A program made the position numbers and the translations under genes. A model generated the notes under the pieces. That model saw nothing but the letters and a program-made list of their open reading frames with translations, did no database searches and had not been told where the DNA came from. A stretch of DNA of 64,000 nucleotides, taken from assembly GCA_020444515.1 (NCBI GenBank), contig JAHLKX010000007.1, positions 222,331-286,330 of the forward strand. Direction: 5' to 3'. Source of the stretch: Bacteroidota bacterium. GTDB lineage: Bacteria; Bacteroidota; Bacteroidia; Bacteroidales; JAADJA01. Shown in pieces: positions 17,778 through 26,664 of this stretch (the stretch's first letter is position 1; each line of letters begins with the position of its first letter).

Positions 17778-18566
17778 CTATTCATCATTACCAACTTTTA
17801 CTTTAATCGATTCGGCAATATCCAGAGCAGTGGAAAGGGTGCTCATGTCTGTAAATAATTCACCCGATTCCCCGGCATAATGGCTGTGCCCGATGGGTTG
17901 CATCTCATAAGAGGTAGTCCCTTTCTGCAGGTCGACCCGGGCTTCGTAAACAACAGCTGGTTGTGCCGAAGTCTTATATTCCTCGTTTTCAGGAAATTTT
18001 CCATTGGTCCAGTATTCGTTCCAGTCCCATGGCTGATTGATCTCCAGCAAAACATTGAAAACCTTTGGGCCTGCATCATCCAGTTTGGTATGAAGTATAA
18101 AATTCTCTTTGGGAGTAGCCCCCGTATAAGCATCAGGAATGGGATTTTCTGGCGTGGGCAGATAAAGACTATCATCAGCCATGATTCCTCGCTGGTGCGA
18201 CCAGTAGGGCAAAGCGGCCGGACGACGCACCTCACCCTGGGTCCAGCGACCATTGGAAACATTGCCATAGTTGAAAATGCCGGTGGCGATGGATTTGGAA
18301 ATATACAACGTTTGTAGGTATTGACCGTTTGTATCCTCTACCCAAATAACCATCAGGGGGTGATTGTGAAATTCGCCCCGGGTAAATTCAATGGTGATGG
18401 CAGGCCCGGTACCTTTTTCATTGGTTTTCAAAACCTCGGTTTTAGAATCCTTCATCTTTCTTTCCTTCTGAGGGATCAATCGATGATTCAGATCCAGGGG
18501 ATTTGCCCATGCAAATAAGCCCGCCATGACAATTAGAACGACTATCTCAAATTTTTTCATCATCAT
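17778..18566 (-). CDS. Exported DUF2271-like protein
   Basis: A 262-residue exported protein with a signal peptide (MMMKKFEIVVLIVMAG, cut near FAWA). The segment MVIWVEDTNGQYLQTLYIS, followed by a basic and tryptophan-rich stretch (RRPAALPYW), resembles DUF2271 periplasmic proteins. A PDAYTGATP motif follows. The resemblance is moderate, so I treat the family as probable only. It starts 12 bp after the stop of a TonB-dependent receptor gene and is surely in the same transcript, which suggests a role in uptake or handling of the receptor's substrate. Confidence 0.6.
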   Translation of the reverse strand: MMMKKFEIVVLIVMAGLFAWANPLDLNHRLIPQKERKMKDSKTEVLKTNEKGTGPAITIEFTRGEFHNHPLMVIWVEDTNGQYLQTLYISKSIATGIFNYGNVSNGRWTQGEVRRPAALPYWSHQRGIMADDSLYLPTPENPIPDAYTGATPKENFILHTKLDDAGPKVFNVLLEINQPWDWNEYWTNGKFPENEEYKTSAQPAVVYEARVDLQKGTTSYEMQPIGHSHYAGESGELFTDMSTLSTALDIAESIKVKVGNDE

Positions 18567-18578
18567 TAATTTTAAAAT

Positions 18579-20981
18579 TTAAAACTCGACAATAATACCC
18601 AGTGTTGGCAGTACCGTTCCTGATTCATTGGCCAGAGAACGAAGAATATACCGCTGCTGCTCGTAGGGTAAATTGGCAGTTGCCGGATCAATGTTTGGAT
18701 TTCCATTCTCATCCAAATTGGTCAGGAAGTCTTGTTGCTGAAGTTTGAAATTATATAAATTCTGTACATCGAGATAAACATTCAGCGACCATTTGTTGAA
18801 AAAGTATTGTTTATCAACCCTGACGTCCAACTGGTGGAAAACACCAGTCCTTTCTGAATTATAGCGATCATAATCCAAATAAGCGATATTTTGCACATCC
18901 CATGCCGGCCTGATGCTCGATTTCATGACATCATAAGGTGTAAAAGGGGCACCACCCACAAATCTCCACTTGGCACCAATATCCCAGTTTCTCTTAAGGG
19001 GGCGCAATACCGTAAGGTTCAGAATGTGTTTATTATCCCAGGCTGAGGGAATATAGACCTCGTTTTTGTCCTGGAATTCACTTCTAACGAAGGTGTAAGA
19101 GAGAATGATGTTAAATCCGTAAAGATCCTTTTCCCGAGCCAGTACTTCGAATCCATAGGCCCTTCCTTCTGAAGCAGAAATCACCTCCTCATCACCGAAT
19201 GTTCCAAAATCACCTCCTTTACTGGCCAGGTTGATGCTATCCCGAATGGAAAACGGATAATCCCGGTAATGCTTATAAAAACCTTCAATGGTTATTTTTG
19301 AATTTTCATCCGGCAAAAATTCAATGCCTGCCACAATGTGATCGGAGCTGATATATTTTAGCCCATTGTCCTTATTGACCAGTTCGCCGCTGTTACTGCG
19401 GAATCCCAGCGCTGTGTAAGGAGGTCGCTGAAAATACCGACCCGTGTTGAAATTCAACGATAATTTCTCGGTCAGGGCATAACTGGCAGAAAATCTGGGT
19501 GAAAATTGATCCAACATGTTCGACATGCTGTTGGAATAGTTGTTGGCATCCATGCGAACGCCGAGGCTGAGTGTCAAACGCTCTTTAAACACTTTTTTGC
19601 TGACCTGTCCAAAAATATTCCAGCTAAATACATCCAGTTTGGAATTGTAATCAATGGTTTCGGACTCATCGGTGAAGATTTGTTGAAACGTATTGTTTGT
19701 GTAGCGGGCGTAGTTAGCGCCTGCACCCATATTTATTTTGTAATCACTGGCAAAAATATTCCTTTCGTAACGGAGCTTGTTTTCTGCCTCTGAAGAAACG
19801 TAATCAAAGGTTTTTAGAGAATCAACCTCCACATTGTTGAGATATTTATATGCCCGATTATCGAGGTAATTGCGGCTGAGTACCCAGGTATCAAAACCAT
19901 TGTCCCGAAAATGTTTGTAAACAGCACCAATGGTATAATTCCACTGTTCATTTACCGGAAGAAAACCCAGAATATAACGCTGAGATTCATCCGGATCTTC
20001 GATTCCCGTATTCAAATTAAATTGATCAATGGCGCCCAAACCGATGATTGAAAGTTCATTCTTTTTATCGAATCGAATTTTATATTTTAACTGAATGTCG
20101 TTATAGGTCGGTAGAAAAGGTAATCCAATGACATCAAACAGAAAACCCAGGTAGGATCTGCGCACCGAAAGCAACAATCCTGACTTTTCACTGATCGGAC
20201 CGTTTAATGATAACCCAAGATCGGTTGCACCCAAAGTTGCCCGGAAATTCATTTTGTCTTTGTTGGGTTCAATTTGTTTGAATTCAAAAACAGAACTGAG
20301 GGTAGAACCTTTCGATGCAGGGAATGCACCTGAATAGTAATCCACTTCACGGATAAAATCTACATTGATGATACCGACAGGTCCACCTGATGCCCCTTGG
20401 GTTGAAAAGTGATTCAGGTTGGGAATTTCCACCCCGTCAAGGTAAAAACTATTTTCACTGGCGCCTCCGCCACGGACAATCACATCATTTCTAAAAGATA
20501 CACTGGAGGCAACCCCCGGGAGAGATTGAATGACCCGTGAAATATCACGGTTGCCACCGGGATTCTTTTCTATTTCTGAAATATCCAGTGTGCGCAAAGA
20601 GAGCGGACTTTCCAGTGGTTTTCGAAAAGGACTGGCTTTCACGACCACTTCCTCTAATTGTATTGTTTTTTCTGTCATTGGAATTTCAATGTAAACAGAT
20701 TTGGCATTGGTTACGAGGATATCTTCCGATACATAATCTTCATACCCCACTGAAGTTGCTGCCAGGCGAACATATCCAGGTTCAATACCGGTGAAGGTAA
20801 AATTACCATCCAGATCAGAAGTAGATCCTATGGTAGTTCCCCAGATAATAATGTTGGTAAAAGGCAGTGGCTCGTTATTTTTCTTGTCGTATACCCTACC
20901 CGTAATTTTACCGTTTTGCGCCATAATGGGCAAAATATTAAATAAAATTAACGTTACTATAATGATCTTTACTATTCTCAT
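18579..20981 (-). CDS. TonB-dependent receptor with N-terminal CarboxypepD_reg domain
   Basis: An 800-residue outer-membrane receptor. A signal peptide (MRIVKIIIVTLILF, cut near IMAQ) precedes a carboxypeptidase-regulatory-like beta-sandwich (GRVYDKKNNEPLPFTNI). A plug domain follows with RVIQSLPGV and VIVRGGGASENSFYLDGVEI, and then a 22-strand-type barrel ending in LGIIVEF. The frame extends to 21035, but the ATG at 20981 begins the signal peptide. No SusD-like partner is present; instead a DUF2271-like exported protein follows at 12 bp. That combination, and the receptor type, are compatible with metal or siderophore uptake, but the substrate is unknown. Confidence 0.88.
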   Translation of the reverse strand: MRIVKIIIVTLILFNILPIMAQNGKITGRVYDKKNNEPLPFTNIIIWGTTIGSTSDLDGNFTFTGIEPGYVRLAATSVGYEDYVSEDILVTNAKSVYIEIPMTEKTIQLEEVVVKASPFRKPLESPLSLRTLDISEIEKNPGGNRDISRVIQSLPGVASSVSFRNDVIVRGGGASENSFYLDGVEIPNLNHFSTQGASGGPVGIINVDFIREVDYYSGAFPASKGSTLSSVFEFKQIEPNKDKMNFRATLGATDLGLSLNGPISEKSGLLLSVRRSYLGFLFDVIGLPFLPTYNDIQLKYKIRFDKKNELSIIGLGAIDQFNLNTGIEDPDESQRYILGFLPVNEQWNYTIGAVYKHFRDNGFDTWVLSRNYLDNRAYKYLNNVEVDSLKTFDYVSSEAENKLRYERNIFASDYKINMGAGANYARYTNNTFQQIFTDESETIDYNSKLDVFSWNIFGQVSKKVFKERLTLSLGVRMDANNYSNSMSNMLDQFSPRFSASYALTEKLSLNFNTGRYFQRPPYTALGFRSNSGELVNKDNGLKYISSDHIVAGIEFLPDENSKITIEGFYKHYRDYPFSIRDSINLASKGGDFGTFGDEEVISASEGRAYGFEVLAREKDLYGFNIILSYTFVRSEFQDKNEVYIPSAWDNKHILNLTVLRPLKRNWDIGAKWRFVGGAPFTPYDVMKSSIRPAWDVQNIAYLDYDRYNSERTGVFHQLDVRVDKQYFFNKWSLNVYLDVQNLYNFKLQQQDFLTNLDENGNPNIDPATANLPYEQQRYILRSLANESGTVLPTLGIIVEF

Positions 20982-21164
20982 GGTTTGAAATTTACATAAA
21001 GCTTCAAACAAGTTTGGCATTTTTATGTTCAACAATTTTAGTTAAAAGTTAAACAATTTAACAATTATTATAAGAGTTATTGTAATGTGGCATGTTAAAT
21101 AACGACTTATTGGTCAAAATCAGGCAAACATTATAATGTACAAATTGTTTTAAAATACAACTCA

Positions 21165-22112
21165 ATGAAAACGATAAACATAACAAAGGTACTGATATTT
21201 ATGTCGGCCATGACATTATATCAAACTGGATGTACTCAGAAAGCAGATCACAAGATGGAATACAACAAGTTAACTTCATTTGAAGAATACGTAATACTGA
21301 ATAAAGGAACCGAAAGGCCCTACTCTGGGGAGTTTGTGAATCATAAAGCCGATGGTACTTATACTTGTAAGCGATGTGATGCACCGTTATACAAATCGAA
21401 TGATAAATTCGATTCCAACTGCGGATGGCCCAGTTTTGACGATGAAATTGATGGAGCAGTCAAGCGTGTTCCCGATGCGGATGGAAGACGAACCGAAATT
21501 GTTTGCGCCAATTGTGGTGGACATCTGGGCCATGTTTTCGAGGGTGAGGGATTTACCCCGAAGAGTACACGGCATTGTGTGAATTCAGTTTCACTGAATT
21601 TTGTTCCTCAGGATAAAACGGCGAAAACGGAAACAGCAAAAGCCATCTTTGCAGGAGGCTGTTTCTGGGGCGTTGAATATTTCATGGAAAAGCAGCCCGG
21701 TGTCAAATCTGTCGTTTCAGGTTATACCGGAGGCAAAACAAAAGATCCAACCTACGAAGAAGTTTGCTCTGGCACATCCGGTCATATTGAAGCTGTTGAA
21801 ATTGAATATGATCCTGCCAAAACGACTTATGAAGAATTGGCCAAATTGTTTTTTGAAATTCATGATCCGACGCAGGTCAATCGTCAGGGACCTGACATCG
21901 GTGAGCAATACCGTTCTGAGGTTTTTTATCTCAATGAGGAACAGAAAGCCATTGCTGAGAAATTGATTGCCCAACTCGAAAGCAAGGGATATAAGATTGC
22001 TACCAAAGTTACTGAAGCGACTACTTTTTATCCAGCAGAAAACTATCACCAGGATTACTATGAGCGAAAAGGTTCGTTACCATACTGTCATGGATATACA
22101 AAACGATTTTAG
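21165..22112 (+). CDS. msrBA: Bifunctional methionine sulfoxide reductase B/A, exported
   Basis: A 315-residue fusion that reduces both stereoisomers of methionine sulfoxide in proteins. MsrB comes first (about residues 30-150), with zinc ligands Cys68/Cys71 and Cys114/Cys117 and catalytic Cys138 in RHCVNS. MsrA follows (about 158-315), with catalytic Cys166 in GGCFWG and the DPTQVNRQGPDIGEQYRS segment. The N-terminus is a signal sequence ending in TGC; the lipobox is imperfect (Gln at -3), so the protein is periplasmic or lipid-anchored. Export puts it beside SodN as an envelope oxidative-damage defence. Confidence 0.92.
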   Translation: MKTINITKVLIFMSAMTLYQTGCTQKADHKMEYNKLTSFEEYVILNKGTERPYSGEFVNHKADGTYTCKRCDAPLYKSNDKFDSNCGWPSFDDEIDGAVKRVPDADGRRTEIVCANCGGHLGHVFEGEGFTPKSTRHCVNSVSLNFVPQDKTAKTETAKAIFAGGCFWGVEYFMEKQPGVKSVVSGYTGGKTKDPTYEEVCSGTSGHIEAVEIEYDPAKTTYEELAKLFFEIHDPTQVNRQGPDIGEQYRSEVFYLNEEQKAIAEKLIAQLESKGYKIATKVTEATTFYPAENYHQDYYERKGSLPYCHGYTKRF

Positions 22113-22132
22113 AACCAAATTAAAACCAGATT

Positions 22133-22879
22133 ATGATACCACACTTTAAGGGAAATGTCCCGTTTATTGATTCGATAAAAATGCAGGAGGTCGACCGTGC
22201 CTTAAAAGAAACTTACAGAATTGATCAGTCATCCCTCATTGAAAATGCAGGGTTGAATGCAGCATTGCTGGCAAGAAATATGCTTGCTGATCTGACCAAT
22301 GGGGGACAGAAAGTGCTGGTTGTTGCCGGAAATGGTAACAATGGAGCATGCGCCCTCGTATCGGCCAGAAGAATAATGGCCTGGGGTTTTGAGGTGTCGC
22401 TGATGCTTGTCGGAGCAAAAAGCAAAATGAAAAAAGAGACCAAATCTCAACTGCATTTTTTAGAAAAGGTCGGTGTTCCTGTCCGTAAATCAGTTTCAGA
22501 TATAGATCTGATTATAGATGGTATTTTTGGATATGGTCTGGAAGAAGAACCTGACAAAAGCTCAGCCAAAATCATCCGGGAAGTTAACGACAGCGGGATC
22601 CCTGTATTATCCATTGATGCTCCGTCGGGGCTTAATTTAACCACCGGAAAACCAGCTAACCCTACTATAAAAGCAACAGCCACCATGGCCCTGGCCCTTC
22701 CCAAGACCGGATTGTTTAAGATGGCAGCTTCCAAACATGTTGGGGCCCTGTACCTGGCAGATGTCAGCATTCCGGCCATGGTCCTTGAATCACAGGGTAT
22801 CAGGACCAATGGATTATCCAAAGCTTTTCATGAAAGTACACTGGTTAAAATTAACAAAGTGGTGGTTTTTAGTTCCTGA
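22133..22879 (+). CDS. nnrE: YjeF_N family protein, NAD(P)H-hydrate epimerase-like
   Basis: A 248-residue stand-alone YjeF N-terminal domain protein. It has SLIENAG at about residue 34, a Rossmann-like VVAGNGNNG segment, IIDGIFGYGLEE and SIDAPSGLN, the last being the catalytic/potassium-binding loop of NAD(P)H-hydrate epimerases. These repair hydrated NADH and NADPH. The usual GNNGGDG motif reads GNNGACA, so two glycines/Asp positions normally strongly conserved have changed. No dehydratase (carbohydrate kinase) domain is fused. It lies 20 bp after msrBA and may share its transcript. Confidence 0.78.
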   Translation: MIPHFKGNVPFIDSIKMQEVDRALKETYRIDQSSLIENAGLNAALLARNMLADLTNGGQKVLVVAGNGNNGACALVSARRIMAWGFEVSLMLVGAKSKMKKETKSQLHFLEKVGVPVRKSVSDIDLIIDGIFGYGLEEEPDKSSAKIIREVNDSGIPVLSIDAPSGLNLTTGKPANPTIKATATMALALPKTGLFKMAASKHVGALYLADVSIPAMVLESQGIRTNGLSKAFHESTLVKINKVVVFSS

Positions 22880-22957
22880 TGCAAAAATTGGACTCTTTGA
22901 TTTTGCAGCAGTAAAACTGCTCTGCAAATTATCTTATTCAAATTTAGCTGATTTACC

Positions 22958-22965
22958 TACTTTTG
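22958..22965 (+). promoter_or_regulatory. -7 promoter element of the heptose kinase gene
   Basis: TACTTTTG, an exact TAnnTTTG match. It covers the TTG at 22963 that would be the longest start of the next gene, so that TTG cannot be the start if this promoter is used. Confidence 0.5.
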
Positions 22966-22992
22966 CACTTGAAAAGTATAATTTTCAATGTT

Positions 22993-24000
22993 GTGCAAAA
23001 AACGGATTACGAAAAACTTTTCGATTCATTTAATCATCTCAATGTATTGATCATCGGGGATGTGATGGTAGATTCCTATATCTGGGGTCAGGTAAATCGC
23101 ATTTCCCCGGAAGCTCCGGTGCCTATCGTGGCAGTAAAAAAGCGCGAAAACAGACTGGGGGGTGCGGCCAATGTTGCGCTTAATATCAAATCGCTGGGTG
23201 CTAATCCGGTACTTTGCTCCGTTGTTGGGAATGATCCTAAAGGGAAAGAGATTATTGAATTGTTGCAAACAGAGGGAATGGAAACTGCTGGTATTGTTGA
23301 AAGTAACCAACGCATCACCACCACCAAATTCAGGGTCATCGGTAATAAAATGCAGTTATTGCGGGTGGATGAGGAAGATGAGCATGAACTCTCATCAATG
23401 GATCAGGAAACCCTGCTTCAACGTTTTGATAAACTATTGAAGGAATTGAAGATCGAGGTCATTATTTTTCAGGATTATGATAAAGGTGTGATCAATGCGG
23501 ATGTTATAAATCATGTAGTTGCGAATGCCAGGCAGTTGAATATACCAGTTGCGGTGGATCCCAAAAAAAATAATTTTCTTGATTACAAGGGGGTTACCTT
23601 GTTTAAACCCAATCTGAAAGAATTGTCAGAAGGATTAAACACAACGATAGATCCTGAGAAGGTCATTGATTTGAAAGCGGCCGCTGCAGAGCTCAGGAAA
23701 AAACTGAATATGGAATTCATATTGATCACCCTTTCTGAACATGGCATTTACGTTGATCTGAAAAATGAGAATGAAAACCAATACCATATTTTGCCCTCCA
23801 ATGTACGTGCAGTGTCTGATGTTTCAGGAGCCGGTGATACAGTGATCAGTGTTGCCTCTGTCTGTCTTGCCCTGCGGACCGGTGCTGAAGATTTAGCCTT
23901 TATCGCTAACCTGGCAGGGGGTCAGGTATGTGAAAAAGTCGGTGTGGTTCCTGTGGATAAAGCCCGTCTGTTGAATGAGATACTCAGGTTAAAGTGTTAA
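22993..24000 (+). CDS. rfaE1: D-glycero-beta-D-manno-heptose-7-phosphate kinase (HldE N-domain)
   Basis: A PfkB-family kinase of about 335 residues corresponding to the first domain of HldE/RfaE. N-terminal IIGDVMVDSYIWG and RISPEAPVPIV are diagnostic, followed by LGGAANVALNI and the C-terminal catalytic loop SDVSGAGDTVIS with the general-base Asp. The enzyme makes heptose-1,7-bisphosphate for lipopolysaccharide core synthesis. The cytidylyltransferase domain (RfaE2) is not fused and must be encoded elsewhere. The frame opens at TTG 22963, but that codon lies in a -7 element, so I prefer GTG 22993 (MQKTDYEKLF). Confidence 0.88.
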   Translation: MQKTDYEKLFDSFNHLNVLIIGDVMVDSYIWGQVNRISPEAPVPIVAVKKRENRLGGAANVALNIKSLGANPVLCSVVGNDPKGKEIIELLQTEGMETAGIVESNQRITTTKFRVIGNKMQLLRVDEEDEHELSSMDQETLLQRFDKLLKELKIEVIIFQDYDKGVINADVINHVVANARQLNIPVAVDPKKNNFLDYKGVTLFKPNLKELSEGLNTTIDPEKVIDLKAAAAELRKKLNMEFILITLSEHGIYVDLKNENENQYHILPSNVRAVSDVSGAGDTVISVASVCLALRTGAEDLAFIANLAGGQVCEKVGVVPVDKARLLNEILRLKC

Positions 24001-24029
24001 TTCATACTTTTTCTTGATAAAAATATATT

Positions 24030-24037
24030 TAAATTTG
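24030..24037 (+). promoter_or_regulatory. -7 promoter element of porT
   Basis: TAAATTTG, an exact TAnnTTTG match. It lies inside the longest possible porT frame, which implies that translation begins downstream of it. Confidence 0.5.
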
Positions 24038-24091
24038 CCTGAAAATAAATCATTGCATAACCCGTTAGTATTGATCAAAATAGATAAGTCC

Positions 24092-24856
24092 TTGAAATTT
24101 CGTCATTCTGTCATAACTGCCTTCATCCTGTTGCTGTTTTCTGTCAATCTTTTTGGTCAAGCCCGAAAAGTTGAGAACATGCCCACGTATGATTTTTCAA
24201 GGTATCATTTTGGATTTATCCTGGCTGTAAACCAAATGCATTTTTCAATTCGTCCAACTGAAGGACTTTATTACAAAACCTTTGATGCCGTTCAGGCCAA
24301 CGAGATCAATGCAGATTCGGCCATGATCTACAGCATCGAACACCAACCCTCTTTTGGATTTACTGTTGGGATTGTGGGTAATTTGCGATTGGGTAATTAT
24401 TTCGATTTAAGGCTCATTCCGTCACTCTCTTTTGGGGAACGCAATCTGAATTACCGTTTCCTTAAATATCGTGATGGAAATACTGAAATTGTCGAGATCA
24501 CCAAAAACATTCCTTCAACCTATATTGAAACGCCGCTACACTTAAAATACAAATCGAAAAGACTGAATAATTTCAGGGCTTATGTATTAACAGGTCCCAA
24601 TTTACGAATAGACCTTGCATCAGAAGCGAAAAAGCGCCAGGATGCTGCCGAAGTGCAGGTGAAACTTAATCAACTGGATGCCGCATGGGAATTGGGCGTG
24701 GGATTCGATTTTTATTTTGAATGGTTCAAATTTGGAACAGATATTAAAATGTCATATGGAATGTTTGATGTTTTAAAACGGGAAAACAATATTTATACCC
24801 TGGGAATTGATCAGTTACGGTCGAAAATGTTCCAGGTCTCATTCACATTTGAATAA
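24092..24856 (+). CDS. porT: Type IX secretion system protein PorT
   Basis: An outer-membrane beta-barrel protein of about 254 residues of the PorT/SprT family, needed for type IX secretion. The hallmark YHFGFILAVNQMHFSI occurs soon after the signal peptide. SLSFGERNLNY, IETPLHLKYKS and a terminal FQVSFTFE follow. The frame runs from 24014, but TTG 24092 starts a normal signal peptide (MKFRHSVITAFILLLF, cut at LFGQ) and lies downstream of the predicted promoter; TTG 24071 is a second option. At least five proteins in this window carry T9SS sorting domains and would be its clients. Confidence 0.85.
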   Translation: MKFRHSVITAFILLLFSVNLFGQARKVENMPTYDFSRYHFGFILAVNQMHFSIRPTEGLYYKTFDAVQANEINADSAMIYSIEHQPSFGFTVGIVGNLRLGNYFDLRLIPSLSFGERNLNYRFLKYRDGNTEIVEITKNIPSTYIETPLHLKYKSKRLNNFRAYVLTGPNLRIDLASEAKKRQDAAEVQVKLNQLDAAWELGVGFDFYFEWFKFGTDIKMSYGMFDVLKRENNIYTLGIDQLRSKMFQVSFTFE

Positions 24857-24870
24857 TACAATCCTTCAAA

Positions 24871-25560
24871 ATGGTTGCAAAACGCACACAGGAGCTTTTT
24901 GAATCACTGGTAAGTAAAGCCACCCTCAAGCAAAAAGTATATAAAAATACACTGACCACCCTCAACATGCTTAAAAAGGGAATGGTTCACCTCACCCAAA
25001 AGTATGAAGAGATCGATTCAAAAGAAGCGCAAAAACTACCATTTACATTCAAGGACCGCAGTGAGTTTGAAGCGGAATTGAAATTTGCCGGTGATACCCT
25101 GGTTTTTATGATGCACACCAATGTGTTCGAGTTTCCACGCGATCATACGGTCATGAAGACTCCTTATATACAGGATGATATCAACAGATCATACTGTGGT
25201 GTGATCAATATTTTCAACTTCCTGAGTGATTCTTTCAAATACCAGCGAATGAATGATATTGGGTATCTGATCGGACGTATTTTTATCAATAAGGATAACC
25301 ATTATTTTGTTGAAGGAAAAAGAGAGTTGGGATTCCTTTATTCAAATTTCGGGACCTCCAAAGTCAATGAAGAGAACATCAATGAAATCCTGGAGTCTGC
25401 CATTTATTATACCATTAATTTTGATCTGTTGGTTCCTCCCTATGACAATATCAAAGAGGTTTCTGTTCAGGAATTCATCACAGCCCTTGATAGCATGCAA
25501 ATCAAAACCGGCAAGCGATTGGGTTTTCGCTTCCAGGCCGATTATGACAATGGGAAGTAA
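24871..25560 (+). CDS. Conserved hypothetical protein next to porT
   Basis: A 229-residue soluble-looking protein starting MVAKRTQELFESLVSKA, with no signal peptide or membrane helix. It has a helical N-terminus (about residues 1-55), and a mixed region including FKDRSEFEAELKFAGDTLVFMMHTN and SYCGVINIFNFLSD. I do not recognise a domain. It follows porT by 14 bp and is probably co-transcribed with it. Its composition and codon use match its neighbours, so it is a real gene of unknown role. Confidence 0.7.
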   Translation: MVAKRTQELFESLVSKATLKQKVYKNTLTTLNMLKKGMVHLTQKYEEIDSKEAQKLPFTFKDRSEFEAELKFAGDTLVFMMHTNVFEFPRDHTVMKTPYIQDDINRSYCGVINIFNFLSDSFKYQRMNDIGYLIGRIFINKDNHYFVEGKRELGFLYSNFGTSKVNEENINEILESAIYYTINFDLLVPPYDNIKEVSVQEFITALDSMQIKTGKRLGFRFQADYDNGK

Positions 25561-25602
25561 AAATTGAACCCGGCTTTCCAGAAATCAAAATTTTTCAAAA
25601 TT

Positions 25603-25633
25603 TTTGCATTTTTCAAAAATAATATTACTTTTG
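25603..25633 (+). promoter_or_regulatory. Promoter of tRNA-Glu
   Basis: TTTG at 25603-25606 and TACTTTTG at 25626-25633 with a 19-bp spacer: a full match to the Bacteroidota primary sigma consensus, upstream of tRNA-Glu. Confidence 0.75.
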
Positions 25634-25675
25634 CACTCCCAAATTCGATATATCGTTCTTTGGATATACTATAAT

Positions 25676-25747
25676 GGTCCGTTCGTCTAGGGGTTAGGAC
25701 GCCAGGTTTTCATCCTGGTAACAGGGGTTCGATTCCCCTACGGACTA
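25676..25747 (+). tRNA. tRNA-Glu (anticodon TTC)
   Basis: A complete cloverleaf: acceptor GGTCCGT pairs with ACGGACT (G1-U72 wobble); the anticodon stem CCAGG/CCTGG encloses loop TTTTCAT with anticodon TTC. The T arm is CAGGGGTTCGATTCCCCT. CCA is not encoded. It is preceded by a consensus promoter and followed directly by a terminator, so it is a single-gene unit. Confidence 0.96.
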
Positions 25748-25752
25748 CAAAA

Positions 25753-25778
25753 GGCCGCTGATTTTCAGCGGCCTTTTT
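25753..25778 (+). terminator. Rho-independent terminator of tRNA-Glu
   Basis: A perfect 8-bp GC-rich stem (GGCCGCTG with CAGCGGCC) around ATTTT, followed by TTTTT. It begins six bases after the tRNA. Confidence 0.9.
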
Positions 25779-25922
25779 GTTTGTTTTCAGATCCTGGTGA
25801 TCATCGGTTTGTTTGCGGACTTCTATCCATCGTTGCGACCATTTTTTCGGCCCGACATTTAATTTTGAAAAATTCTCTACCTTTATCCATCATTTTATAA
25901 GGGTTTTCAATTCGGTTGTGAT

Positions 25923-26558
25923 ATGATCAAATTATTAATTGCCGATGATCATAAGATATTTATTGATGGTATTATCAATGCCCTCAGTGAAGCAGAAGAT
26001 ATCGATATTGTAGCCACTGCCACCAATGGAGTGAGTGTTTTGGACATTCTGCAGCATAAACAGGTGGATGTGGTATTGATGGATATCAGTATGCCGGTGA
26101 TGCATGGAATTGAATGTTCGAAAAAGATCCGTGACCTCTATCCCGATAAGCGTGTAATCATTTTATCTCAATTCTGCGATGAAAGGCTGATAAAACGATT
26201 GATGAAATTTAATATTTACGGATACCTGGTCAAAAACTCTGAAAAAGAGGATATCATTGAAGCCATCAGGAAGGTTTATCAAGGAGAACGTGTATTTACC
26301 GATGGTGACTTCGCTGGTGAACAGGACTTATCACGTGAATTTCCCAAATACAATGCGTATAACTATTCACTTTCCAAAAGAGAAAAGCAAGTTCTGGAAC
26401 TTATCTGCAACGGTGAAAAAAATGATGTTATCGCCGAAAAACTGAATATCAGTAATCATACAGTTGAAACCTACCGGTCGCGCCTGATGGTTAAATCAGG
26501 CATGCGAAATACAGCTGAATTGGTTAAATGGGCCTTTGAGAATGATCTGGTGTATTGA
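25923..26558 (+). CDS. LuxR/NarL-type response regulator
   Basis: A 211-residue regulator with a receiver domain (residues 1-120) and a C-terminal LuxR-type helix-turn-helix (about 145-208). Receiver residues are intact: acidic pair Asp8/Asp9, phospho-acceptor Asp54 in VVLMDISMP, Ser82 and Lys104. The HTH contains LSKREKQVLELICNGEKNDVIA and ISNHTVETYRSRL. It most likely pairs with the TPR histidine kinase two genes downstream, which has the HisKA_3 domain that normally goes with this regulator type. The 160-bp gap after it holds a dyad that may be its own target. Confidence 0.93.
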   Translation: MIKLLIADDHKIFIDGIINALSEAEDIDIVATATNGVSVLDILQHKQVDVVLMDISMPVMHGIECSKKIRDLYPDKRVIILSQFCDERLIKRLMKFNIYGYLVKNSEKEDIIEAIRKVYQGERVFTDGDFAGEQDLSREFPKYNAYNYSLSKREKQVLELICNGEKNDVIAEKLNISNHTVETYRSRLMVKSGMRNTAELVKWAFENDLVY

Positions 26559-26611
26559 CCATTCTCAGAGTGCATGGTAAAAATTCTTTACGAAAAAAGA
26601 CATTTTGTTCG

Positions 26612-26645
26612 AAAAAAATTCTATTTGTAGCAACTTCTTGCTACA
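26612..26645. repeat. Left copy of inverted dyad repeat
   Basis: The core at 26626-26645 is a perfect palindrome, TGTAGCAA-CTTC-TTGCTACA, preceded by an A-rich tail ending in CTATT. The same core and tail recur in inverted orientation at 29378-29410 with a single visible mismatch over about 33 bp. It lies 19 bp upstream of a -7 element for the 107-aa gene, so it covers that promoter's -33 position: an operator or activator site is plausible. Confidence 0.75.
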
Positions 26646-26664
26646 ATCAATTCTGAGCACTGTG

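Noticed and set aside
15125..21000. GH97 gene and TonB receptor as one polysaccharide utilisation locus
   Set aside because: They are on opposite strands with a CopD-like gene between them and no SusD.
26626..26645. Terminator of the response regulator gene
   Set aside because: The dyad has short arms of mixed composition and no T-run on the plus strand, and it recurs elsewhere as an inverted copy next to a separate hairpin.
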